Assembly: GCA_934272745.1 (NCBI GenBank)
Contig: CAKQSI010000005.1
Location: forward strand, 20,488-84,487
DNA: 64,000 nt
Direction: 5' to 3'
DNA from: an uncultured Clostridia bacterium
GTDB taxonomy: Bacteria > Bacillota > Clostridia > Christensenellales > Borkfalkiaceae
Both the position numbers and the translations under genes were made by a program. Positions 24,253 to 33,179 of the stretch are shown here, piece by piece (position 1 is the first letter of the stretch; the number at the start of each line of letters is the position of its first letter). Under the pieces are notes generated by a model. That model ran no database searches. It worked only from the letters and a program-made list of their open reading frames with translations, and was not told the origin of the DNA.

Positions 24253-26202
24253 ATGGAAGAAGGTATCGTAAAAGTAACGAAAGCGCGCGCGGACGAAATG
24301 ATTGAGGATCTGGAACTGGTTTTCGACTGCGTTCGTCTGTTTTCGGAAGAGGACGTACAAAAACACGTCGTCAGGGACGGGCAGATCGAAAGTTGTTGCT
24401 ATTCCTTTCGGGGGAAAAACGTCCCTTGCGGCAACTGCGTTACGGTAACGGCGCTTAAAACGAATTCCACGCGATCCAAGTTCGAATTCAACGATAACTT
24501 TATCTGCCACGTTACGGCAAAATATATCGAGATCGACGGTAAGCCTTACGTTCTGGAACTTATCAAAAAAATGGACGACGACATGCTGTCCAATGAACGC
24601 AGCCGCGACGAGATTTTGTCCAGACTGGACGGTTATTACGATAAATTGTATCGCGACGTTTTAACCGGCGTGTACAACCGCCGCTTTTACGAAGAACAGA
24701 TCAGATACCGCCGGATGAATTGCGGAGTCGCGATGCTGGATCTGGACGATTTTAAGGTTTATAACGACCTGCAAGGTCATAAAATGGGGGACGAAATCCT
24801 GATTGCGGTCGCAAAAACCATTAAAAAGACGGTCGGAAAGCAAGATACCGTCATCCGTTACGGCGGGGACGAATTCCTGCTCGTCATGCCCGAAATTTCG
24901 GAAACCGAATTTCTCTGCGTCCTGCAGGACGTAAGAAACAAAGTCGCATCTATCAACCTGCCGCTTTATAACGGCGCGCCCCTTACGGTCAGTATCGGCG
25001 GCGTGATCAACCGCGACGGTACGGTGGAAGAAGCGGTCGCCGTAGCCGACCGCCGCATGTACCGCGCAAAGAGCAAGAAAAACGCCATCGCTACGGAAGA
25101 GAATGATTTTGCCCTGCGCGACAGCGGCAGATCCATGATTCTGATCGTGGACGATTCCGAACTCAACCGCAACATTTTAACTTCCATTCTCGAAGACGAC
25201 TTTGACGTGATCGAGGCTTCCTGCGGGGAGGAGTGTATCGACCTTCTCCGCCGCTACGGCACGGAAATTTCCTGCGTGCTGCTCGATATCATGATGCCCG
25301 GCATCGACGGCTTCGGCGTGCTCGATTATATGTCCGAAAACCACCTTTTAGACGACGTTCCCGTCATCACCATCACGGGCGACGAATCCGAAACCACCGT
25401 CCGAAAGGCTTACGAAATGGGCGTTTCGGACTTTATCAATCGTCCGTTCGACGCAAAAGTGGTTTATCGCCGCGTGTTCAACACGGTAAAACTCTATGCA
25501 AAACAGCGCCGGCTCCTTTCCATCGTCACCCGGCAGATGGCGGAAAACGAAAAAAACAGCCGCCTTCTGGTGGATATTTTGAGTCAGATCGTCGAATTCC
25601 GCAACGGCGAAAGCGGCGCTCACGTTTTACATATTCACAAGTTGACGCAGATTTTGCTGGAACAGGTCGTCCGGATGACCGACGCTTATCAGCTGAAATA
25701 TCCCGACATTGCGCTGATTTCCATGGCGTCGTCCCTGCACGACATCGGCAAGATCGCCATCGACGACAAAATTTTAAACAAGCCCGGCAAACTGACCAAG
25801 GAAGAATTCGATATCGTCAAAACGCATACCACCGTCGGCGCGGACATTCTGGACGGTCTTGCCGTTTACCGGGACGAACCGCTGATCCGTTACGCGCGGG
25901 CGATCTGCCGCTGGCACCACGAACGGTACGACGGTTCCGGGTATCCGGACGGACTGAAGGGGGAGGAAATTCCCATCGCCGCGCAGGCGGTTTCGGTCGC
26001 AGACGTGTACGACGCGCTGGTCAGCGCGCGCGTATATAAAAAAGCCTATCCGCACGACGTGGCGATCGGCATGATCCGCCGGGGCGAATGCGGCGCGTTC
26101 AATCCGCTCTTATTAAAGGCGTTGGACGCGGTTGCGGATAAATTCCGCCGGGCAACCGAAGAATCTTACGGCGAAGCCGAAGGGGAGAACGATCACGAAT
26201 GA
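24253..26202 (+). CDS. GGDEF-REC-HD-GYP bifunctional c-di-GMP enzyme / response regulator (649 aa)
   Basis: An N-terminal Cys-containing sensor-like region (about 1-110, with CC...CGNC) and a short coiled coil come first. A GGDEF domain follows with an intact RYGGDEF (about 202-208), expected to make c-di-GMP. The RxxD inhibitory site is not conserved (GKQD in its place), so product inhibition may be absent. A receiver domain (about 295-410) has the phospho-acceptor aspartate in LLDIMMPG. A C-terminal HD-GYP phosphodiesterase has HDIGK (about 496) and HHERYDGSGYPDGLKGE. Synthesis and breakdown are thus joined around a phosphorylation switch. The start at 24253 has AGAGGACG just upstream. A four-base ATGA overlap couples it to the next gene. 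Confidence 0.9.
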   Translation: MEEGIVKVTKARADEMIEDLELVFDCVRLFSEEDVQKHVVRDGQIESCCYSFRGKNVPCGNCVTVTALKTNSTRSKFEFNDNFICHVTAKYIEIDGKPYVLELIKKMDDDMLSNERSRDEILSRLDGYYDKLYRDVLTGVYNRRFYEEQIRYRRMNCGVAMLDLDDFKVYNDLQGHKMGDEILIAVAKTIKKTVGKQDTVIRYGGDEFLLVMPEISETEFLCVLQDVRNKVASINLPLYNGAPLTVSIGGVINRDGTVEEAVAVADRRMYRAKSKKNAIATEENDFALRDSGRSMILIVDDSELNRNILTSILEDDFDVIEASCGEECIDLLRRYGTEISCVLLDIMMPGIDGFGVLDYMSENHLLDDVPVITITGDESETTVRKAYEMGVSDFINRPFDAKVVYRRVFNTVKLYAKQRRLLSIVTRQMAENEKNSRLLVDILSQIVEFRNGESGAHVLHIHKLTQILLEQVVRMTDAYQLKYPDIALISMASSLHDIGKIAIDDKILNKPGKLTKEEFDIVKTHTTVGADILDGLAVYRDEPLIRYARAICRWHHERYDGSGYPDGLKGEEIPIAAQAVSVADVYDALVSARVYKKAYPHDVAIGMIRRGECGAFNPLLLKALDAVADKFRRATEESYGEAEGENDHE

Positions 26203-27011
26203 AAAAACGCTGTTTTGGCGCGTTGATAACGATGTTCTGCGTGCTGTTTCTTGCGACCGGGAGTCTTTCCGGCTGTGCGAAAAAGGATCCGGGCGCGGAA
26301 GAAAACCTTCCCGTCCTTAAAATCGGCAGCGACGAATATCCGCCTTATTTTTATATTGACGAATACGGCAAATTCAACGGAATCGATGTGGAACTTGCCA
26401 CCGAAGTCTGCCGCAGGATCGGCTATCGTGCAGAGTTTTTGAAAATCGACTGGGCGCGAAAAGACGGGTATCTGAAAGAGAACGCCGTGGACTGCCTTTG
26501 GGGCAGTTTTTCCATGACCGGCAGGGAAGATGCCTATCTTTGGTCTGGCCCCTACCTCAAAAGCCGCCAGGTCGTGGTGGTAAAGAACGACAGCGATATT
26601 CTGACCTTGTCGGATCTTGCCGGCAAATGCGTCGGCGTACAGACGACCACAAAACCGGACGAAATCTTTTCTTCCGGCGCATATAATTTAAAAGAATTAT
26701 ATTGTCTGCCGAAGGTTGAGGACGTTTTCGCCGCGTTAAGAAAAGGGTACGTGAACGCGGTGGCGGGACACGAAATGGCATTAAAGGAATATATCCGCCA
26801 GACAGGCAATTCCGGCAGATATCGAGTTTTGGACGAAGCGCTGGTGGAAGTGCAGCTCGGCGTTGCGTTTTATAAGGAAGGAGATGCGGCGCTTTCCTCC
26901 AAAGTGACGGCGGCGCTCCTTGCAATGGAGCAGGACGGTTTCACCGCCGGCATTGCGCGTAAATACGGCATGGATTTCAAGGTGACGGAGGTGAGCGGTC
27001 GTGTTGTCTGA
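26199..27011 (+). CDS. Family-3 extracellular solute-binding lipoprotein, probable sensor subunit (270 aa)
   Basis: A lipoprotein signal with lipobox LSGC (Cys about 26) is followed by the amino-acid-type binding fold: IGSDEYPPYFYIDEYGKFNGIDVELATE, split by its conserved turn, and later SDLAGKCVGVQTTT. Normally such proteins feed ABC importers, but no permease or ATPase gene is nearby. It is locked into an operon with a GGDEF-REC-HD-GYP protein (4-nt overlap) and a hybrid kinase (11-nt overlap). It therefore probably presents a ligand to the extracellular part of the kinase. The ligand is unknown; polar amino acids are the family norm. Confidence 0.82.
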   Translation: MKKRCFGALITMFCVLFLATGSLSGCAKKDPGAEENLPVLKIGSDEYPPYFYIDEYGKFNGIDVELATEVCRRIGYRAEFLKIDWARKDGYLKENAVDCLWGSFSMTGREDAYLWSGPYLKSRQVVVVKNDSDILTLSDLAGKCVGVQTTTKPDEIFSSGAYNLKELYCLPKVEDVFAALRKGYVNAVAGHEMALKEYIRQTGNSGRYRVLDEALVEVQLGVAFYKEGDAALSSKVTAALLAMEQDGFTAGIARKYGMDFKVTEVSGRVV

Positions 27012-29175
27012 ATTCGATCAACGGTCAAAACGACTGAACGTTCTGTTGTCTGTCGTCTGCGTCGTGATCGGGATTTTGCTGTTTTTCAGTATCTATTTTG
27101 CAGAAACCCGCGTTTGTACCAAAAACGCGCGCAGCCGCGCCGATTCGGTGGCGCATTACGTCGAAAGTCAGTGTTTGACGTATGATTCGGTTTCGGCGGA
27201 AGAAGAGGTAAAAAGTCTGATCCGCGTGACCGATCTTACGCAGGAAGTGCGGCGCAGTTTCTTTTCCGTTCCATCGAGAAGTGCGGCAGATTTTGACAGC
27301 GAACTGGTCGATTATCTCGAAAACACGCGTCTGACCGGAATTCTGGTTACCGACGACCGGTCGGGAGAAACCCGTTCGTATTTCAGCGACGGAGAAGCGC
27401 ACCCCGATATGCCGGCTGCGCTTGCAGATTACGCTAATCGGTTCGGCGAAGAAAAAACGCAGTACAATAAGTCTTACAGCGAGCGCATTGTTACAGGCGA
27501 CAGATGCGTCGATTATGCCGTCGTCGCAAGAAAAGACGCTCCCGGACTGCTGCTTTGTTTCCTTTGCCAAAAAACGAGCGACGTCGTGGGAACGAGACTG
27601 TCCGTACAGACGCTTCTGAACGGCTATTCGTTTACCGGAGGCGGGATCACAGTCGTTACCGACGGGATCAACGTTCTCGGTTCCAACGATACGGAACTGA
27701 ACGATATGCTTGTTTCCGACCGCGCGCTGATTTTAAAAACGAGGAAAGCGGAAACTTTCGATTCGTTGATCACGATAGAAGAAGAGGGTTCCCGCTATTT
27801 CGCCTTCCGTATTAAAAGCAAAAACTATTTCATTTACGTGTTCAATCCTTATAAGGAAGTATTTAAGGACCGGACGATCTTTCTTTCGTATGCGATGGTG
27901 GTTTACTGCCTGTTCTGGCTTGTGCTGTTGGTCGTGAAATCGCGGATGACGCGTGTGAAAGACGAAGAGCGCCACCGGCAGGATGAGGAATATCGCAAAA
28001 ATATGGAACGGCTGGCAGACGAAGCCATTCGCGCCAATAACGTAAAAGCCGATTTTTTGCGGCGGATGAGCCATGATATCCGCACGCCCATCAACGGTAT
28101 CCGCGGTATTCTGGATATTGCGGATTATTACGCCGACGACCTCGGAAAGCAACAGGAATGTCGCGACAAAGTGCGCAAATCCTCCGGTTATCTTTTGGAA
28201 CTGGTCAACGACGTTCTCGATATGAGCAAGATGGATTATGCCGAACTGCAGCAGAGAATCGAACCGTACAATATTTCCTCCGTCCTTTCGGACGTGGAAA
28301 CCATCGTAAAACCGCAGGCTGCGGAACGCGGCGTCACCGTTTCTTTCTTCAAAAACATTCGTCATCCGGAAGTCGTCGGCAGCCCCGTGCTTTTCAAGCG
28401 GATGCTGATGAATCTTGTCACCAACGCGATCAAATACAACAAAGAAAACGGTTCGGTTGTCGTTGATTGCGCCGAAACCGGATTTGACGGTAAAAAAGCT
28501 TCGTTTGTCCTGAAAGTGAAAGATACCGGCATCGGTATGAGCGAAGAATTTCAGAAAAAAATGTACGAGCCCTTTGCGCAGGAAGACAACACCTGTAAAA
28601 GTTCGTTCGAGGGAACGGGACTGGGGCTTGCCATCGTCAAAAAGATTACCGACGCCACAGGCGCAAAGATCGAATGTCAAAGCGCGCAAGGCGAGGGGAC
28701 GACCTTTACGGTGACCTTGCGCCTGCCGGCAGCCGAAAGTCCGGCAGATGAAAATATTGCGCCGGCGGGGGCGAAATCGCTTGCGGGGCAGAAAATTCTG
28801 CTGGCAGAAGATAACGAACTGAACGCCGAGATTACAAAATTCGTGCTGGAAATCGACGGAGCGCTCGTCACCGTCTGTAAAAACGGTCGGGACGCCGTAG
28901 ATACGTTTGCTTCTTCCGCCCCGGGCGAATACGCCGCCATTTTAATGGACGTCATGATGCCGATTATGGACGGCTTGCAGGCGACGCGGGCGATCCGCGC
29001 GCTCCCAAGGCCGGACGCGAAAACCGTTCCCGTCATCGCCATGACGGCGAACGCCTATCAGGATGACGTGATCCGTGCCAAAGAGGTGGGCATGAACGAA
29101 CACCTCGCCAAGCCCGTGGATTCCAAAAAATTAGCAGAAACCGTCTTGCAATTAATCGTCAGGAAAGGAGAATAA
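27001..29175 (+). CDS. Hybrid sensor histidine kinase with receiver domain (724 aa)
   Basis: GTG start at 27001 with GGAGGTGA about 7 nt upstream. A transmembrane helix (about 14-34), an extracellular domain of roughly 255 residues and a second helix (about 293-313) are followed by a coiled coil. The HisKA motif is FLRRMSHDIRTPING (His about 356). The ATP-binding domain has NAIKYN, DTGIGM and GTGLGLAIV. The receiver (about 599-718) has the phospho-aspartate in LMDVMMP (about 649). Such hybrids pass phosphate from His to Asp, then to an Hpt protein and a final receiver. The Hpt gene follows at once and the final receiver is probably that of the GGDEF-REC-HD-GYP protein upstream. Confidence 0.9.
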   Translation: MLSEFDQRSKRLNVLLSVVCVVIGILLFFSIYFAETRVCTKNARSRADSVAHYVESQCLTYDSVSAEEEVKSLIRVTDLTQEVRRSFFSVPSRSAADFDSELVDYLENTRLTGILVTDDRSGETRSYFSDGEAHPDMPAALADYANRFGEEKTQYNKSYSERIVTGDRCVDYAVVARKDAPGLLLCFLCQKTSDVVGTRLSVQTLLNGYSFTGGGITVVTDGINVLGSNDTELNDMLVSDRALILKTRKAETFDSLITIEEEGSRYFAFRIKSKNYFIYVFNPYKEVFKDRTIFLSYAMVVYCLFWLVLLVVKSRMTRVKDEERHRQDEEYRKNMERLADEAIRANNVKADFLRRMSHDIRTPINGIRGILDIADYYADDLGKQQECRDKVRKSSGYLLELVNDVLDMSKMDYAELQQRIEPYNISSVLSDVETIVKPQAAERGVTVSFFKNIRHPEVVGSPVLFKRMLMNLVTNAIKYNKENGSVVVDCAETGFDGKKASFVLKVKDTGIGMSEEFQKKMYEPFAQEDNTCKSSFEGTGLGLAIVKKITDATGAKIECQSAQGEGTTFTVTLRLPAAESPADENIAPAGAKSLAGQKILLAEDNELNAEITKFVLEIDGALVTVCKNGRDAVDTFASSAPGEYAAILMDVMMPIMDGLQATRAIRALPRPDAKTVPVIAMTANAYQDDVIRAKEVGMNEHLAKPVDSKKLAETVLQLIVRKGE

Positions 29176-29176
29176 A

Positions 29177-29527
29177 ATGACCGTAAAAGAATGTTATGAG
29201 AAAGTGGGTGCAAACTATGCGGACGTTTTAAAACGTCTGGGTTCCGAACAGATGGTAACCCGTTTCGCGCTGAAGTTTCTGACCGATCCCACCTTCGGGG
29301 AACTGGTTGCCGCGTATGATAAGAAAGACGCGGAATCCGCATTCCGCGCGGCACACACCTTAAAAGGGATTTGCTCCACGCTGGGATTTACCGGCTTGTT
29401 TCAGGCGTCTTACGACCTGACCGAAAAACTCCGCGGCAGAGATTTTGCCGGGACGGAAGAGGATTACGCTCTGGTTTCCGCCCGATATGAAGAACTGACC
29501 TCCGCGCTGAAACTTGCGGATCGGTAA
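29177..29527 (+). CDS. Hpt phosphotransfer protein (116 aa)
   Basis: A single four-helix Hpt domain. The phospho-accepting histidine is H60 in FRAAHTLKGICSTLGF, with the expected following Lys and Gly. It starts one base after the hybrid-kinase stop, with AAGGAG before the ATG. It would carry phosphate from the kinase's receiver to a second receiver, most simply the one in the 24253 protein. A strong terminator follows, closing the four-gene relay operon. Confidence 0.9.
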   Translation: MTVKECYEKVGANYADVLKRLGSEQMVTRFALKFLTDPTFGELVAAYDKKDAESAFRAAHTLKGICSTLGFTGLFQASYDLTEKLRGRDFAGTEEDYALVSARYEELTSALKLADR

Positions 29528-29569
29528 GTTTGATCATTTCATAAAACCGAACGATAAAAAAACTCGTTA

Positions 29570-29606
29570 TTGCGGGCGGCGCCAGACGGCGCCGCCCGCA
29601 ATTTTT
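29570..29606 (+). terminator. Rho-independent terminator of the phosphorelay operon
   Basis: TTGCGGGCGGCGCC (29570-29583), loop AGAC, GGCGCCGCCCGCAA (29588-29601), then TTTTTG. The 29528-29840 gap otherwise holds a promoter at 29709 and spaced GCCCG words with no clear role. Confidence 0.88.
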
Positions 29607-29708
29607 GACTCATCGGCAAGAATTTGCCCGCATAAGCACGTTTCTGCCCGCAAATGCAAAAAATGCCCGTAAAGACGGCGTTTTTCGCAATAAATTTTAA
29701 AAAGAGTC

Positions 29709-29737
29709 TTGACGAACGGTACTTTTGGTTTTATAAT
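29709..29737 (+). promoter_or_regulatory. Sigma-A promoter for the flavoenzyme/aconitase X operon
   Basis: TTGACG (29709-29714), a 17-nt spacer and TATAAT (29732-29737). The start would be near 29744, giving a leader of about 97 nt. Confidence 0.85.
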
Positions 29738-29840
29738 ATTTCATAGATTATGGCAGAGAATGCGCTTCCGCCGGCATATGGCACGAAAGTGCTTTCTTTG
29801 CAACAGGTGAAAGCCGAAAAATAAAAGGCAGGGGAAAGTT

Positions 29841-31895
29841 ATGAAAGAGGTCTATCAACCGTTGTTCACTCCCTGGAAGATCGGCAATGTGGAAATCAAA
29901 AACCGCATCGTCATGACTTCCATGGGCGGCACTTCCATCTTCGGGTGGATGGAACCCAATCATTTCGACGAAGAAGCGGCAAAGTTCTTACTGGAACGCG
30001 CAAAAAACAACGTCGGTCTGATTTTGCCCGGCATTGCGCCCATTCGCGACATTCTGTTCGGAAAATGGCTGTATCAGGGCAAGGGAAAATTCAAAAAACT
30101 CAAAGAATTTATGGACGAATTCCATAAAACGGGCGCGAAAATGTTCGTCCAGCTGACGGCAGGCTTCGGCAGATCGCTCGCCATCAACGACCTGATGGTA
30201 AAAGCGATCAAAAACAAAGCGCTCGGTACGCTTTTAAAACCCGTATTAAACGTCAGTTACCTCACGGCAAGCGCCAGCGCCACGCCCAACCGCTGGGACG
30301 ATAGCTGCATTTCCCGTCCTCTCACGATCAAAGAAATCCGCCAGATGATCGACGCCTTTGCCAAAACCTCGCTGCTTTTGAAAGAAGCGGGGGTAGACGG
30401 CGTAGAAATTCACGCCGTACACGAAGGATACCTGCTCGATCAGTTTACGATGAAATATACCAACCTCCGCACGGACGAATACGGCGGCTCGTTTGAAAAC
30501 CGTTACCGTTTCCCCTGCGAGATCGTCAAAGCGATCAAGGAAACCTGCGGCAAGGACTTCCCGGTTTCGCTCCGGTACTCGGTTCTTTCCAAAACCAAAG
30601 GCTTCGGCAAGGGGGCGATCCCCGGCGAAACGTATACCGAAGTGGGCAGAGATATGGAAGAAAGCGAGCGCGCAGCAAAATATCTGCAGGACGCGGGCTA
30701 CGATATGCTGAACTGCGACAACGGCACTTACGACGCCTGGTACTGGGCGCATCCCGCGCCGTATATGCCCGAAAACTGCAACCTTTCGGACGTGGAACAC
30801 ATCAAAAAATTCGTGACCATTCCCGTAGTCGCCGCGGGCAGAATGGATCCCGCCGTGGGTGCGGAAGCGGTCAGGGAAGGAAAGATCGACGGCGTGGGTA
30901 TCGCGCGGCAGTTCCTGACCGACCCCTGCTGGGTGACCAAACTCATGAACGGGGAAGAAGAGGATATCCGTCCCTGTATCTGTTGCCACAACGCCTGCTT
31001 CAATATGGCGCATTACAACGGCGTAGCGAACGATCAGACTCTTTCGGACAACGCGGGCATGGCGCGCTGCGCTTTGAATCCCGAAACCATGCAGTCCAAA
31101 AAGTATAAGATCGTCCGCACGAAATCGCCCAAAAACGTGGCGGTTATCGGCGGCGGCATCGGCGGTATGGAAGCGGCGCGCGTCCTGACCCTCCGCGGAC
31201 ATAACGTGACCGTTTACGAAAAGACCAACAGCCTGGGCGGCGTATTCGTCGCGGCGGCGGCGCCTTCGTTCAAGGAAAAGGATCGCGATCTTTTGAAATG
31301 GTACGAAAAGCAGATGAAAGATCTCGGCGTCGAGATCCGCTTCAATACCGAAGTCAAGAACACGGACGCGCTCGGCGCGGACGCGGTCATCGTCGCAACC
31401 GGCTCCACGCCCCGCAGACTTCCCGTCAAGGGCGCGGAAAAGGGCGTCGAAGCCGTGGAATACCTGACCGGCAAAAAAGAGGTCGGGGACAAAGTTATCG
31501 TCGTCGGCGGCGGGCTTTCCGGCTGCGAAATCGCGCTCGACCTCTTTAATAAAGGCAAAACGCCGGTCATCGTGGAAATGAAAAACGACCTCGTCGCGCA
31601 AAAGGGCGTCTGCCTTGCAAACTCTTCGTTCCTTCGCGACTTCTTCAGTTACCACAACGTGGAAGTGCATTTAAATACCAAGTTGAAAGAGATTACCGAC
31701 GGCGGTATTCTGGCGGAAGAAGCGGACGGAAAGACCATCGCCATCGAAGGCGATTCGGTCATTATTTCCGCAGGATATCTGCCCGCACCCGCGCTTCCCA
31801 AAAATTCCAACGTCTATTACGTCGGGGACTGCGATAAAGTGGGCAATCTCCGCACGGTCGTCTGGCGCGCGTGGGACGTCGCCATGAAAATTTAA
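29841..31895 (+). CDS. Old-Yellow-Enzyme-type NADH:flavin oxidoreductase with Fe-S cluster (enoate/dienoyl reductase family, 684 aa)
   Basis: The N-terminal FMN barrel (about 1-370) has HEGYLLDQF and RTDEYGGSFENR. A cysteine cluster for 4Fe-4S follows (CICCHNAC at about 379, with a later Cys in ARC). The C-terminal FAD/NAD half carries AVIGGGIGGMEAAR and VVGGGLSGCEIA. This is the layout of 2,4-dienoyl-CoA reductase, 2-enoate reductase and BaiCD/BaiH bile-acid enzymes, which reduce activated C=C bonds in anaerobes. The substrate cannot be read from sequence. It is followed after 12 nt by a two-subunit aconitase X dehydratase, so a dehydrate-then-reduce pathway is plausible (inference). Confidence 0.85.
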   Translation: MKEVYQPLFTPWKIGNVEIKNRIVMTSMGGTSIFGWMEPNHFDEEAAKFLLERAKNNVGLILPGIAPIRDILFGKWLYQGKGKFKKLKEFMDEFHKTGAKMFVQLTAGFGRSLAINDLMVKAIKNKALGTLLKPVLNVSYLTASASATPNRWDDSCISRPLTIKEIRQMIDAFAKTSLLLKEAGVDGVEIHAVHEGYLLDQFTMKYTNLRTDEYGGSFENRYRFPCEIVKAIKETCGKDFPVSLRYSVLSKTKGFGKGAIPGETYTEVGRDMEESERAAKYLQDAGYDMLNCDNGTYDAWYWAHPAPYMPENCNLSDVEHIKKFVTIPVVAAGRMDPAVGAEAVREGKIDGVGIARQFLTDPCWVTKLMNGEEEDIRPCICCHNACFNMAHYNGVANDQTLSDNAGMARCALNPETMQSKKYKIVRTKSPKNVAVIGGGIGGMEAARVLTLRGHNVTVYEKTNSLGGVFVAAAAPSFKEKDRDLLKWYEKQMKDLGVEIRFNTEVKNTDALGADAVIVATGSTPRRLPVKGAEKGVEAVEYLTGKKEVGDKVIVVGGGLSGCEIALDLFNKGKTPVIVEMKNDLVAQKGVCLANSSFLRDFFSYHNVEVHLNTKLKEITDGGILAEEADGKTIAIEGDSVIISAGYLPAPALPKNSNVYYVGDCDKVGNLRTVVWRAWDVAMKI

Positions 31896-31907
31896 GGAGG
31901 AAAGGAT

Positions 31908-33179
31908 ATGGAACTGACCAAAGAACAACAGGAGATCCTGTCCGGCAGTCAGGGCGAAGTCATGGCAAAGATCATGAAAACGCTGGTCATGTACGGCGAA
32001 ACTTTCGGCGCGACAAAAATGGTACCCGTCACTTCCAAATACGGGCATATCGTCACCAGTTTCGGCGTGATCGTGATCGAGGGCGTTTTCAAAATGATGG
32101 ACGAACTGGTAGCCGCCGGCGTCGTCAGCAAACAGAAGTTTTCCGCCGATCCCAGACCGTGCGATAAAAACGTACCCAAAAATCTGTTACAGGACATCGT
32201 TTTCAAAGTTATGTACGGTCCGCAGAGCCGGTACGAAGCGCAGCTGGAAAAAATCGGATTACTCAGAAAAGACGCGTTTACCTGCGCATGCTATATGGAC
32301 GAAGTGGGCAATAAGCCTAAGAAAGGGGAGATCCTTTCCTGGGCGGAAAGCAGCGCCGTCAACTACGCGAACTCGGTGCTCGGCGCTCGCTGCAACCGCA
32401 ATTCGGGCATCATCGAAATGTTCGGCTCCATCGTGGGCTACGTGCCGTATTTCGGGCTTCTGACCGACGAAGGCAGAAAAGCCGACTGGATCGTCGAAAT
32501 CAGAACGACTAAAAAGCCGGAAGCGCAACTTTTAGGTTCCGCCATCGGTATGAAAGTGCTGGAAGACGTGCCGTATATTAAAGGTCTTGACAAATATCTC
32601 GGCACCGAACTCAATAAAGAAGCCTGCGCGTATTTAAAAGATTTCGGCGCGGCGACGGCATCCAACGGTTCCGTCGGGCTGTATCACGTCGAAAATCTGA
32701 CGCCGGAAGCGGTAGAATCGGGCGAAAAACTCGTAAAACCGGGCGCAAAAACTTACGCTATCGACGACGCCGAGCTGGAACGCGTCAAGGCAAGTTATCC
32801 CGTCATGTGGAAGAATAAAGACGCCAAGCCCAAGCTTTGCTTTATGGGCTGCCCGCATATGACCTTAGCGCAGCTTACGGACTGGACGGAAAAGATTTCG
32901 GAAACGCTGAAGCAAAAAGGCAGAAAGAAAGTCGCCATCAAGACGGTGTTTACTTCCGCCCCCGGCGTGATCGAAGAATTCAAAAAGACGCCGCATTACG
33001 AAACGCTGCAAAAAACGGGCGTCGTGCTTTCCTATATCTGCCCGCTGATGTACATGAATAACCCCATGTGTGCCAAAATGCCCGTCATTACCAACTCCAA
33101 CAAGCTCCGCACCTATACTTCGGCGCGCTATTATACCGACGCGGAGATTCTCGATAAAATCACGGGAGGGAAGAGATAA
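31908..33179 (+). CDS. Aconitase X catalytic (large) subunit (423 aa)
   Basis: Full-length AcnX large subunit. It has the N-terminal LTKEQQEILSG, an acidic/aromatic middle (EILSWAESSAVNYANSV), and metal-cluster cysteines in GARCNRNSG, FMGCPHMT and YICPLMYMNNPMC. AcnX enzymes are dehydratases: archaeal forms act on mevalonate 5-phosphate and bacterial forms on cis-3-hydroxy-L-proline. The split two-gene form seen here does not settle the substrate. AAGGAGG lies 7 nt before the ATG. The stop overlaps the small-subunit start by one base. Confidence 0.85.
   Translation: MELTKEQQEILSGSQGEVMAKIMKTLVMYGETFGATKMVPVTSKYGHIVTSFGVIVIEGVFKMMDELVAAGVVSKQKFSADPRPCDKNVPKNLLQDIVFKVMYGPQSRYEAQLEKIGLLRKDAFTCACYMDEVGNKPKKGEILSWAESSAVNYANSVLGARCNRNSGIIEMFGSIVGYVPYFGLLTDEGRKADWIVEIRTTKKPEAQLLGSAIGMKVLEDVPYIKGLDKYLGTELNKEACAYLKDFGAATASNGSVGLYHVENLTPEAVESGEKLVKPGAKTYAIDDAELERVKASYPVMWKNKDAKPKLCFMGCPHMTLAQLTDWTEKISETLKQKGRKKVAIKTVFTSAPGVIEEFKKTPHYETLQKTGVVLSYICPLMYMNNPMCAKMPVITNSNKLRTYTSARYYTDAEILDKITGGKR

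Noticed and set aside
30246..31670. Long minus-strand open frame of 474 codons
   Set aside because: It is antisense to the flavoenzyme gene, whose motifs are complete. It has no ribosome site and an Arg/His/Phe-biased composition typical of shadows.
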